Origin: Fluviicoccus keumensis
GTDB taxonomy: Bacteria; Pseudomonadota; Gammaproteobacteria; Pseudomonadales; Moraxellaceae
Assembly: GCF_004217445.1 (NCBI RefSeq)
Contig: NZ_SHKX01000011.1
Coordinates: 213,526 to 277,525, forward strand
Reading direction: 5' to 3'
DNA length: 64,000 nucleotides
Part shown: piece by piece, positions 10,201-17,585 of the stretch
Numbering within the stretch: the stretch's first letter is position 1
How the letters are laid out: the number at the start of each line of letters is the position of its first letter
Notes under the pieces: generated by a model
Database searches by the model: none
The model's input: the letters and a program-made list of their open reading frames with translations, nothing else
Told to the model about the DNA's origin: nothing
Made by a program: the position numbers and the translations under genes

Positions 10201-13200
10201 TAGTAATGCTAATGAAAATGTCTATTATGGGAACGGAGGTAATGACACCTTCGATAGTAATTACGGGGGAGGTAATGCAGAGGATGTACCACCGACATCC
10301 AATGATGGTGATACCATGTACGGCGGTACGGGTGATGATACATACTATGTCAGCACTTTTGACGAGCGCTATACCTCGTACAACTGGTTAGGGCAAGCAA
10401 CTGTTAATCCCGGTTGGGCTCCTTATGTTCTGGACGTGATCGTAGAAAATGCCAATGAAGGTAATGACTCGTTGGTTATCAACTGGATTGATGTTGATGA
10501 CGATGACAACGGAAGTGGTATCGAATCTGCCACTGTTGATCTGAATGCAGGCGCGAGTGATCTTGCCAATGGTCTAAGCCGGATTGGTAACGGGAATATT
10601 GAAAATTTAACGTTTACCGGCACTGATGATCTTAAAAAAGCTCAGGGGAATGGTTTGAACAACCTGATTATTGGTGGTTCAGGTGCCAATACATTATCGG
10701 GTGGTGGCGGTAATGACACTATTTCCGGCGGAGGTGGTGGCGATACTCTAAATGGTGAAGATGGTGATGATTCAATTATCACGGATGGCGGTGACGCTAT
10801 TTCCGGGGGTAATGGTACGGATACTGTTTTGACCACCGTATCTTATGCGCTGGATGCGGATGTGGAAAATGCGGTTCTTCAAAATGCAGCCGCGAATTTG
10901 AGCTTGACGGGTAACGGCCTGAATAATGTGCTTACAGGTGATGCCGGTAACAATACCCTGACAGGTGGAACCGGCGCCGATTCTATGAGTGGTGGTGCTG
11001 GCAATGATACCTATGATGTTGACAATGTGTCCGATGTTTGTACCGAAAATGCTTTTGGTGGAACTGACACTGTTAATGCTGCTGTCAACTGGACCCTGGG
11101 TGCCAATTTCGAGAATCTGTACCTGAAGGCAGGTACCGGCACTATTGCGGGTACCGGTAACAACCTTAATAACACGCTTAACGGTTGGGATAATCTTTTG
11201 AGTAACTCTCTGGCTGGTGGGGCAGGGGACGATACCTATTATGTTTATTATGATGGTGCGAACAGTGATGTTGTGACCGAAAACGCCAATGCAGGTTATG
11301 ATGTGGTTAACATCAAGGCCAACGGGACGTTGGCAACATATACCATGGACGCCAATGTTGAAAAATTGGTGCTACAGGGAACCGCAACATTTTCCCTGGT
11401 GAATGGGAATGTTTTAGATAATGGAATAATTGGCACATTTAATGCCGCTGGACTGACAACGTTGGCTGGAGGCGCGGGTAACGATTATTATATTGTAGGC
11501 AGCAACGATACAGTTTCAGAGACGGCGGGAAATGGCTATGATACTGTATATGTTGATAATGTTAACTATAGCGGTTCACTGGCGAATGTTGAGGCGGTAT
11601 ATGCATACAATACCACCAGTGAGACAACTAATTTTACGTCTGGGGGATTTACACTTAATTTTGGCACCAATACAGGTGGCTTGCTTGTCTGGGATGGTAC
11701 AGGTGCTGATACAGTAACAACCGGCTCTGGCAACGATACGATTTACGGTAATGGTGGTACGGATACGCTGGCGGGAGGTGCTGGAAACGACACATACTAT
11801 ATTACTTCCGGCTCGGCGCAAATTACCGAACTTGCTAGCGCCGGAACTGATACAGTTTATAGTTCAGCCACATATACATTGGCGTCTAACGTTGAGTTTC
11901 TTTACCTTCAGGATTCGGGTGGAGCCATCAACGCCACAGGCAGTACCGGTAACGACACCATCATCGGCAATACCTCCAATAATCTCATATCTGGTGGCGA
12001 TGGAAATGACACGCTGTCTGGAGGGGGGGGGACTGATACACTAACAGGGGGTAAAGGTGCCGACTTCTATTACGCGGACTCCAGCTCCGATGCGATCACC
12101 GAGTTGCAAACTGATCTCACGGATGGTTTGCCCGCTGGCAATTTCGCAATCTACGGGGGTTCCACTCCTGCTGCAGAGACCGTCGATAAGGCCTTTGATA
12201 ACAACACTTCCACCAAGTATCTCAACTATACGACTCCAAATACCGGAGCGCTGATCGATTTGGGCTACTCCGCAATTGTGACTTCGTTGGGGCTGACTAC
12301 CGCTAATGATGCGTCCTATCGTGATCCAAAGACCTTTACGCTTTATGGTTCCAATACCTCAACGACCTTGGATATGGTGCAAATTTCCGGAACCGCGGTT
12401 GCTTTAACAACGACTACTGCCCGTTTAACGGACTACCCAACGGTAGACCTCTCTGCAAATCTGTCCGCCTATCGATATTATCGCTTGGTATTCAATAGCA
12501 TTGTTGGCGGAGGAGGAGATACAGATGTTCAGGTCTCTGAGATCCGTCTGGGCGGTGCCTGGAATGATACGGATACGGTCAGTTCCAGCGCCAGTTACAC
12601 GTTGGGATCGTTGATCGAGAATCTCATTTTGACAGGTTCGTCTGCCATCAATGGAACGGGTAACGCCAGCGCGAACTCTCTGACTGGGAACTCTGCGGCC
12701 AATGTCCTTGACGGCTTGGGCGGCATAGACACCATGGCAGGTGGCTTGGGTGATGACACCTATATTGTCGACAATGCAAGTGATTCTGTTGTTGAGAATA
12801 CAGGTGAGGGGACTGATGTGGTTCAATCGTCTGTTTCATACACTCTGGCGGCCAACGTTGAAAATCTGACTCTGACGGGAACTTCAGCGATTAATGCCAC
12901 TGGTAACGCCCTGAATAACTATCTAACGGGTAATAGTGCAGCCAACGTTCTGACTGGCGGTGCCGGAGACGACATCTATTACGTCGAAGGCTCTGATACC
13001 GTGACTGAGTTGGCTAATGAGGGTACTGATAGTGTGCTTTCTACGAGCTCGTATACCTTGGCGGCCGGCTCATACATCGAGAACCTGCAATTGCTTGAGT
13101 TTGCAGGAGCCATTAACGCAATTGGCAACGAGTACGACAACTTCATCCAGGGTAACGGCAACAACAACTCGATTGTGGGCGGTTTGGGGAATGATACGCT

Positions 13201-13885
13201 CGATGGCATGGCAGGCAACGACACCATGCTGGGGGGCCTCGGTGACGACGTTTATTTCGTTGATAACACCTCTGACTCCGTGACAGAGTTGGCTGGCGAA
13301 GGCGTAGACACGGTCTACAGCCAGGCCACCACATATACCTTGGGAGCGAATGTCGAAAACCTGGTGCTGGTTGGTCTGAACAACATTAGCGGTGTGGGAA
13401 ATACTCAGGATAATGCAATTACTGGTAATGCTGGTGCTAATGTGCTGAGTGGTGGTGGTGGCAATGATACCTTCAACGGAATGCAAGGCAACGATACAAT
13501 CACAGGTGGTACTGGAAATACAAGTTACCTCTTTGCCAGAGGGGATGGTACTGATTCAGTTTCCGACACGGGAGGAGTGGATAGTTTTACGTTCGATTCC
13601 TCCGTAAATCATACTCAACTATGGTTTGCCCAGAGCGGAAATGATCTTGTGGTGACAGTGATAGGCACAACCGATCAGGTAACGTTCAATGGTTGGTTCA
13701 CAGCGGCGGCTAATCATATCGAAACTATTTCCACTGGTGATGGTTTTGCAATTGATGATAGCAGTGTTGGGACGTTGGTTACGGCAATGGCAGCCTTTAC
13801 TCAGCCGCCTTTGGGCTATACGGATATGCCGCCAGAGTACTTTGACAGCCTGGAGTTGACCCTGTTCTCTACCTGGCAGGGTTAA
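7220..13885 (+). CDS. Giant RTX/hemolysin-type calcium-binding repeat protein with discoidin-like insert
   Basis: 2221 residues with no signal peptide. It is built from about twenty modules of roughly 90-110 residues, each with nonapeptide GGxGNDxL Ca-binding repeats, a line of the type GNDTYYVDNVGDTVTE, then SYTLGANVENLVLTG and GNxxxNxLTGN. Around residues 1629-1781 the pattern is broken by a ~150-residue segment (ETVDKAFDNNTSTKYLNY through YRYYRLVFNS) that looks like an F5/8 type C (discoidin) domain. The C-terminus has a hemolysin-related segment (GNDLVVTVIGTTDQVTFNGWF, ~2143-2163) and an end resembling RTX type I secretion tails. Secretion by a type I system is inferred; no ABC exporter is in the window. 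Two poly-G runs (8482-8489, 12023-12031) lie in frame. AT-rich stretches, especially from about 7830, contrast with the housekeeping genes. Confidence 0.85.
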   Translation: MAIINGDSNNNSLTGTASADSLYGYAGNDTLSGAGGNDYLDGGSGDDSMVGGLGNDVYVIDSASDVVVELAGEGTDVAYVYATTINLSTSSIEIINMYGGSLNVTANSESNRINGNSGNNSIDGGAGVDTIFAGSGDDTVYGGAGTDYIYGDDGNDLLSGDSENDRLYGGNGNDTLLGGAGDDILSGGIGTDSMIGGTGRDSYYVDSSLDVVVENANEGTDKVYSEISYTLGADVELLELLGTANLNGIGNTLDNWITGNTGNNSLVGGSGNDTLDGGVGQDTMVGGLGNDRYFVDSALDVVTEAASEGTDAIVSSISYVLGANIENLALTGQSNLTATGNAQDNYLVGNDGNNTITGGAGNDVVNGGAGNDSLVGGLGNDQYYVDSYGDVVVELANEGNDRVYSYVGFTLPNNVENLVLLGGDNIVAYGNSLVNNLRGNNGDNTLNGGTGADIMIGGGGNDTYYVDNVGDTVTEAAGEGTNDTIYASVNYTLPINVERLIISGSATTLTGNSSDNYLVGNTAANTIDGGLGNDTLDGGTGADSMNGGDGNDVYYVDNVGDVLVDSSGTDTVYSSISYTLGTGFENLVLTGTSNINGSGNASANAITGNASSNTLTSGAATGTTGNDTLTGGDGDDTYIIDDAGDVIIEQDGEGTDNVQVNYSGYTLSANVENLTLMGTVAAVTGNVLDNTMDGNASNNMMSGADGNDRINGQGGADTIDGGNGDDIIDGGAGTDSMVGGAGNDSFYVDAAADVIVEAASGGTDTVNASVSYTISANIESLVLTGTAANGNGATGNFNEMITGNAANNILSGDGGNDTLYGGTGNDTLSGGANDDVLDGNAGTDSMVGGTGNDSYYVDNSGDSVTENASEGTDTVYTSISYTLGTNFENLTATGSQAITLTGNSVSNYITGNSSANTLIGGAGDTLAGGGGNDTYVYSGSFTGAIVETATGGNDTIQADFNVDLNATQYANVENITFTNGSRTGTGNGVANYFISNANENVYYGNGGNDTFDSNYGGGNAEDVPPTSNDGDTMYGGTGDDTYYVSTFDERYTSYNWLGQATVNPGWAPYVLDVIVENANEGNDSLVINWIDVDDDDNGSGIESATVDLNAGASDLANGLSRIGNGNIENLTFTGTDDLKKAQGNGLNNLIIGGSGANTLSGGGGNDTISGGGGGDTLNGEDGDDSIITDGGDAISGGNGTDTVLTTVSYALDADVENAVLQNAAANLSLTGNGLNNVLTGDAGNNTLTGGTGADSMSGGAGNDTYDVDNVSDVCTENAFGGTDTVNAAVNWTLGANFENLYLKAGTGTIAGTGNNLNNTLNGWDNLLSNSLAGGAGDDTYYVYYDGANSDVVTENANAGYDVVNIKANGTLATYTMDANVEKLVLQGTATFSLVNGNVLDNGIIGTFNAAGLTTLAGGAGNDYYIVGSNDTVSETAGNGYDTVYVDNVNYSGSLANVEAVYAYNTTSETTNFTSGGFTLNFGTNTGGLLVWDGTGADTVTTGSGNDTIYGNGGTDTLAGGAGNDTYYITSGSAQITELASAGTDTVYSSATYTLASNVEFLYLQDSGGAINATGSTGNDTIIGNTSNNLISGGDGNDTLSGGGGTDTLTGGKGADFYYADSSSDAITELQTDLTDGLPAGNFAIYGGSTPAAETVDKAFDNNTSTKYLNYTTPNTGALIDLGYSAIVTSLGLTTANDASYRDPKTFTLYGSNTSTTLDMVQISGTAVALTTTTARLTDYPTVDLSANLSAYRYYRLVFNSIVGGGGDTDVQVSEIRLGGAWNDTDTVSSSASYTLGSLIENLILTGSSAINGTGNASANSLTGNSAANVLDGLGGIDTMAGGLGDDTYIVDNASDSVVENTGEGTDVVQSSVSYTLAANVENLTLTGTSAINATGNALNNYLTGNSAANVLTGGAGDDIYYVEGSDTVTELANEGTDSVLSTSSYTLAAGSYIENLQLLEFAGAINAIGNEYDNFIQGNGNNNSIVGGLGNDTLDGMAGNDTMLGGLGDDVYFVDNTSDSVTELAGEGVDTVYSQATTYTLGANVENLVLVGLNNISGVGNTQDNAITGNAGANVLSGGGGNDTFNGMQGNDTITGGTGNTSYLFARGDGTDSVSDTGGVDSFTFDSSVNHTQLWFAQSGNDLVVTVIGTTDQVTFNGWFTAAANHIETISTGDGFAIDDSSVGTLVTAMAAFTQPPLGYTDMPPEYFDSLELTLFSTWQG
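12104..12560 (+). other. F5/8 type C (discoidin)-like domain inserted in the RTX repeat array
   Basis: This segment encodes about residues 1629-1781 of the RTX protein. It contains no GGxGxD repeats. Instead it shows the discoidin pattern: AFDNNTSTKY, a bound-surface phrase GALIDLGYSAIVTSLGL, FTLYGSNTST and a C-terminal YRYYRLVFNS...VQVSEIRLGG. Such domains usually bind glycans or phospholipids. It splits one repeat module: DAITEL lies before it, and DTVSSSASYTL, the expected continuation, lies after it. Domain identity is by eye. Confidence 0.6.
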
Positions 13886-13891
13886 ACGAAC

Positions 13892-13916
13892 GTGGGAGCC
13901 CCTCAGGGGCTCCCAC
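13892..13916 (+). terminator. Perfect palindrome after the RTX gene
   Basis: GTGGGAGCCCC is followed by TCA and then GGGGCTCCCAC, a strong hairpin directly after the RTX stop codon. No long T-run follows, so it may act as an mRNA 3' stabiliser or a weak terminator before tig. Confidence 0.5.
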
Positions 13917-13965
13917 GTCCTGTTCCGAATTGTCTTGTCTCCCTTCCCTTTGCTTCATTCTCCCG

Positions 13966-13971
13966 TATAAT
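13966..13971 (+). promoter_or_regulatory. Consensus -10 box upstream of tig
   Basis: A perfect TATAAT lies about 50 bases before the tig start codon. No convincing -35 is seen at 17 bases (the sequence there is CTTCCC), so the assignment rests on the -10 alone. Confidence 0.4.
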
Positions 13972-14020
13972 CCCCGGTTTTAGATTTAGCCTGTTGGCCT
14001 GAAAAACAACCGAGGATGCC

Positions 14021-15325
14021 ATGCAAGTAGTTGTCGAAAGCGTTTCCGCTCTGGGACGCCGCCTGAAAATTTCTGTTCCTTCCAGCCGTATCGAGCAGAC
14101 TTTCAACAACCGTCTGAACCAGACCGCCCGTACCATCAAAATGGACGGTTTTCGTCAGGGCAAGGTGCCGTTGAGCATGGTGAAGAAGCGTTTTGGCGAC
14201 AGCATCCGTGCTGAGGCACTGGAAGATGTGATTCGCGACAGCTACGTGGCAGCCGTGGAAAGCCAGAGCCTGCGCGTTGCCGGGTTCCCCACGATTGAGC
14301 CGTTCAACGCCCCTGAAGGTGCGGATCTGGAATTTGCTGCCGTGGTTGAAGTGTATCCTGAAGTCACCATCGGCGATTTTTCCGCCTTGTCCGTCGAGCG
14401 CCCGGCTTCGGAAGTGACCGCCGCCGATGTTGAGGAAATGATCACCAACCTGCGTCGTCAGCGCGCCAAGTTTGCCGATATTTCCGAGCCTTCCGCCCTC
14501 CAGGATCGCGTCACCCTGGACTTCGAAGGCACTGTTGATGGTGAAGCTTTTGCCGGTAACAGCGCCAAGGACTTCAACCTGGTTCTGGGGTCGGGCCGCA
14601 TGATCCCCGGTTTTGAAGACCAGATCGTCGGCATGAAGGCTGGCGATGAAAAGACCATCACCGTGACTTTCCCGGCTGATTACCAGGCCGAGAACCTGGC
14701 CGGGAAGGAAGCCCGGTTCGCTATCAAGGTCAGCAAGGTTGCCCGCCCCGAACTGCCGGAACTGGATGAGGCTTTCCTGAGCGCGTTCGGTGTGACGGAA
14801 GGCGGCGTCGACAAGTTCCGCGCCGATGTCCGCAAGAACATGGAGCGCGAGCTGCGCAACAGCATTCGCGCCCGCGTGAAGACCGCCGCTTTTGATGCCC
14901 TGTTGGCCGCGAACGCCATCGAGTTGCCGAAGGCGCTGGTGGAACAGGAAATTGATCGTCAGCGTCAGCAGGCTATTCAGCGCTTTGGCGGCAACGCCCA
15001 GAACATCAAGCCGGAAATGCTGCCGAACCAGCTGTTCGAAGAGGCTTCGCGCCGTTCGGTCGCCTTGGGCTTGCTGATCAGCGAGATCATCAACAAGAAC
15101 GAAGTGAAGGTTGATGGCGACCGCGTCAAGGCGTTGATCGGTGAAATCGCCGAGTCGTATGAAGATCCGTCCGAAGTCGTGGCCTGGTACATGGGCAACC
15201 GTGAACAGCGCGCCCAGATCGAGTCCGCCGTTCTGGAAGATCAGGTGGTTGACCTGATCCTGGCTTCGGCCCAGATCACCGACAAGGCCGTTTCCTACAG
15301 TGACCTGCTGCGCCAGCAGCAGTAA
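14021..15325 (+). CDS. tig: Trigger factor, ribosome-associated chaperone and prolyl isomerase
   Basis: 434 residues, the usual length. The N-terminal ribosome-binding domain carries the signature GFRQGKVP (residues ~47-54), equivalent to GFRKGKVP of the E. coli protein that docks on L23. A central FKBP-like domain follows (DRVTLDFEGTVDGEAFAG to roughly residue 240, including MIPGFEDQIVGMKAGDEK). The C-terminal helical chaperone arms make up the rest. It binds nascent chains at the ribosome exit tunnel. Its position directly upstream of clpP and clpX is the widespread proteobacterial order. A hairpin at 15340-15361 separates it from clpP. Confidence 0.97.
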   Translation: MQVVVESVSALGRRLKISVPSSRIEQTFNNRLNQTARTIKMDGFRQGKVPLSMVKKRFGDSIRAEALEDVIRDSYVAAVESQSLRVAGFPTIEPFNAPEGADLEFAAVVEVYPEVTIGDFSALSVERPASEVTAADVEEMITNLRRQRAKFADISEPSALQDRVTLDFEGTVDGEAFAGNSAKDFNLVLGSGRMIPGFEDQIVGMKAGDEKTITVTFPADYQAENLAGKEARFAIKVSKVARPELPELDEAFLSAFGVTEGGVDKFRADVRKNMERELRNSIRARVKTAAFDALLAANAIELPKALVEQEIDRQRQQAIQRFGGNAQNIKPEMLPNQLFEEASRRSVALGLLISEIINKNEVKVDGDRVKALIGEIAESYEDPSEVVAWYMGNREQRAQIESAVLEDQVVDLILASAQITDKAVSYSDLLRQQQ

Positions 15326-15339
15326 TCGCTCCTTCCGAT

Positions 15340-15361
15340 GGCTGGCACATTCGTGCCAGCC
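15340..15361 (+). terminator. Hairpin between tig and clpP
   Basis: GGCTGGCAC, loop ATTC, GTGCCAGCC: a perfect 9-bp stem without a following T-run. It may attenuate transcription or define the 3' end of tig mRNA. Confidence 0.4.
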
Positions 15362-15488
15362 GCGTTGTGCTAGCCTTGTCAGATGTTTTATGTCTGTGAT
15401 TTGCTAAATTGCTGGAATGCGCCATTCTTTTTTGCTAAATGTTACAGCGCAGATAATACCTTCAACAATTCGCATCGAGACAAGCCAG

Positions 15489-16088
15489 ATGAATCCAGTC
15501 AACAGCGGCCTTGTGCCAATGGTGGTCGAGCAGTCCGCCCGTGGTGAACGCGCCTTCGATATCTACTCGCGCCTGCTGAAAGAGCGCGTCATTTTCATGG
15601 TCGGCGAAGTGGAAGACCACATGGCCAACCTGATTGTGGCCCAGATGCTGTTTCTGGAATCCGAGAACCCCGACAAGGATATCCATCTCTATATCAATTC
15701 TCCCGGTGGCTCGGTGACAGCCGGCATGGCCATCTATGACACCATGCAGTTCATCAAGCCCGATGTCAGCACCATTTGCGTAGGTCAGGCCTGCTCAATG
15801 GGAGCGTTCCTGCTCGCGGCCGGCGCTCATGGCAAGCGGTACTGCCTGCCCAATTCACGGGTGATGATCCATCAACCGTTGGGGGGCTTCCGTGGCCAGG
15901 CATCCGATATCGCCATTCACGCCCAGGAAATCCTTAAGATTCGCGATAAACTTAACCAGTGCCTCGCAACCCATACCGGTCAACCGCTCGAACGTATCGA
16001 GAAGGACACCGACCGTGACAACTTCATGGGCGCCGAGGAAGCGCAGGCTTACGGCTTGATTGACGCGGTGCTGGAAAAGCGTCCCTGA
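15489..16088 (+). CDS. clpP: ATP-dependent Clp protease proteolytic subunit
   Basis: 199 residues when started at 15489, giving MNPVNSGLVPMVVEQSARGE, which matches the usual short ClpP propeptide. An upstream in-frame ATG at 15417 would add 24 residues atypical of the family. The serine peptidase (S14) triad is visible: Ser in GQACSMGAFLLAAGA, His in VMIHQPLGG and Asp in KDTDRDNFM. It forms the barrel that degrades substrates unfolded by ClpX, encoded 39 bases downstream. Cytoplasmic. Confidence 0.96.
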   Translation: MNPVNSGLVPMVVEQSARGERAFDIYSRLLKERVIFMVGEVEDHMANLIVAQMLFLESENPDKDIHLYINSPGGSVTAGMAIYDTMQFIKPDVSTICVGQACSMGAFLLAAGAHGKRYCLPNSRVMIHQPLGGFRGQASDIAIHAQEILKIRDKLNQCLATHTGQPLERIEKDTDRDNFMGAEEAQAYGLIDAVLEKRP

Positions 16089-16127
16089 TTCCGTCCGCGG
16101 ACGCCAGAAAATAAATGAGGGCAAGAC

Positions 16128-17459
16128 ATGAGTGATGACCGTAAGAGCCGTGATGAAAGACTGCTGTTCTGTTCTTTCTGCGGCAAAAGCCAGCATGAAG
16201 TTTCCAAACTGATTGCCGGTCCCTCGGTTTATATCTGCAACGAGTGTGTCGAGCTCTGCAATGACATTATCCGGCAGGAAGTCCGCGAAGAGGGTCAGGC
16301 GAACGGCAAGTCCAAGGACTCGCTGCCGACTCCGCACGAGATCAAGCTGACGCTGGATGAGTACGTCATTGGCCAGGAGCAGGCCAAGAAGGTGCTGGCC
16401 GTAGCGGTGTACAACCACTACAAGCGCCTGCGCGCCGGTATGAAGAAGACCACTCCGGGCGGCAAGCAGAATCAGGATGTGGAACTGGCCAAGAGCAACA
16501 TCCTGCTGATCGGTCCGACCGGCTCCGGCAAGACGCTGCTGGCGGAAACGCTGGCTCGCCTGCTGAACGTGCCGTTCACCATTGCCGACGCCACGACGTT
16601 GACCGAGGCCGGCTACGTGGGCGAGGATGTTGAAAACATCATTCAGAAGTTGCTGCAGAAGTGTGATTACGATGTAGAGAAGGCCCAGCAGGGCATTGTC
16701 TACATCGACGAAATCGACAAGATTTCCCGCAAGTCCGATAATCCTTCCATTACCCGTGATGTATCGGGGGAAGGGGTGCAGCAAGCCCTGCTCAAGCTGA
16801 TCGAAGGTACGCTGGCTTCGGTGCCGCCCCAAGGCGGTCGCAAGCATCCGCAGCAGGAATTCCTGCAGGTTGATACCTCGAACATCCTGTTCATTTGCGG
16901 CGGTGCCTTCGCCGGACTGGACAAGGTCATCCGCAGCCGCGCCGAACCGGGCGGCATTGGCTTCAACGCCACGGTGAAGAGCAAGGAAGAAGATCGCAAT
17001 GTGGGTGAGATTTTCCGGGAAGTGGAGCCGGAAGATCTGATCAAGTTCGGCCTGATTCCCGAGTTCATTGGACGTTTACCTGTCATCGCGACGCTGGAAG
17101 AGCTGAGCGAAGATGCCTTGATGCAGATTCTGACGGAGCCGCGCAACGCCCTGACCAAACAGTACCAAAAGCTGTTCGGGATGGAAGGCGTGGAGCTGGA
17201 GTTCCGCGAAGAGGCCCTGAAGGCCGTGGCCAACAAAGCCATGGTTCGCAAGACCGGTGCCCGTGGCCTGCGCTCCATTCTGGAAGGGGTGTTGCTGCAA
17301 ACCATGTATGACCTGCCTTCCCAGGAAGGGGTTTCCAGTGTGCTGGTTGATGAAAAGACCATTCTGGAGGGGACGCCCCCACTGCTGGTTTTTGAAGATA
17401 AAGCCAGTCAGGAAGAGTCGCCGTTACCGTTGGCGTCAACAAACCTTAAAGCCTCCTGA
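16128..17459 (+). CDS. clpX: ATP-dependent Clp protease ATP-binding subunit ClpX
   Basis: 443 residues. An N-terminal C4 zinc-binding domain (CSFC and CNEC pairs, residues ~14-40) handles substrate and adaptor recognition. The AAA+ domain has Walker A GPTGSGKT and Walker B IVYIDEIDKI, plus sensor and box VII segments (EFIGRLPVIATL). The pore loop GYVGEDVE and the ClpP-docking IGF-type loop region (PGGIGFNA) are also present. It unfolds ssrA-tagged and other substrates for ClpP. It follows clpP closely and ends at a strong terminator. Confidence 0.97.
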   Translation: MSDDRKSRDERLLFCSFCGKSQHEVSKLIAGPSVYICNECVELCNDIIRQEVREEGQANGKSKDSLPTPHEIKLTLDEYVIGQEQAKKVLAVAVYNHYKRLRAGMKKTTPGGKQNQDVELAKSNILLIGPTGSGKTLLAETLARLLNVPFTIADATTLTEAGYVGEDVENIIQKLLQKCDYDVEKAQQGIVYIDEIDKISRKSDNPSITRDVSGEGVQQALLKLIEGTLASVPPQGGRKHPQQEFLQVDTSNILFICGGAFAGLDKVIRSRAEPGGIGFNATVKSKEEDRNVGEIFREVEPEDLIKFGLIPEFIGRLPVIATLEELSEDALMQILTEPRNALTKQYQKLFGMEGVELEFREEALKAVANKAMVRKTGARGLRSILEGVLLQTMYDLPSQEGVSSVLVDEKTILEGTPPLLVFEDKASQEESPLPLASTNLKAS

Positions 17460-17479
17460 ATACAGGCCAAAGGTGTAAA

Positions 17480-17513
17480 CAAAGCCCGGTCAAGTTCGCT
17501 TGTCCGGGCTTTG
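17480..17513 (+). terminator. Terminator of the clpP-clpX operon
   Basis: CAAAGCCCGG and CCGGGCTTTG form a perfect 10-bp stem with a 14-base loop, 20 bases after the clpX stop. Confidence 0.7.
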
Positions 17514-17535
17514 CTGCATTTGGGGATATCCGCGC

Positions 17536-17564
17536 TTTGCATTACGCTAGACGGATATTACTAT
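17536..17564 (+). promoter_or_regulatory. Possible promoter of the peroxidase-ASPIC lipoprotein gene
   Basis: TTTGCA at 17536-17541 and TACTAT at 17559-17564 are 17 bases apart, each matching 4 of 6 consensus positions. They lie between the clpX terminator and the likely ATG at 17586, which would leave a very short leader. Confidence 0.3.
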
Positions 17565-17585
17565 TCCTACAGCCGTTTTCCGTTG

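Noticed and set aside
7220..13885. Short repeated DNA units that could suggest a CRISPR or satellite array
   Set aside because: The repeats are degenerate at DNA level, in one reading frame, and encode RTX nonapeptides.
2361..13885. Type I secretion genes expected beside the RTX gene
   Set aside because: No ABC exporter, membrane fusion or TolC-like gene lies adjacent; the RND adaptor at 30206 belongs to a separate efflux operon.
17511..17585. Extension of the peroxidase lipoprotein upstream to a TTG
   Set aside because: The TTG is inside the clpX terminator and the added residues spoil the lipoprotein signal peptide.
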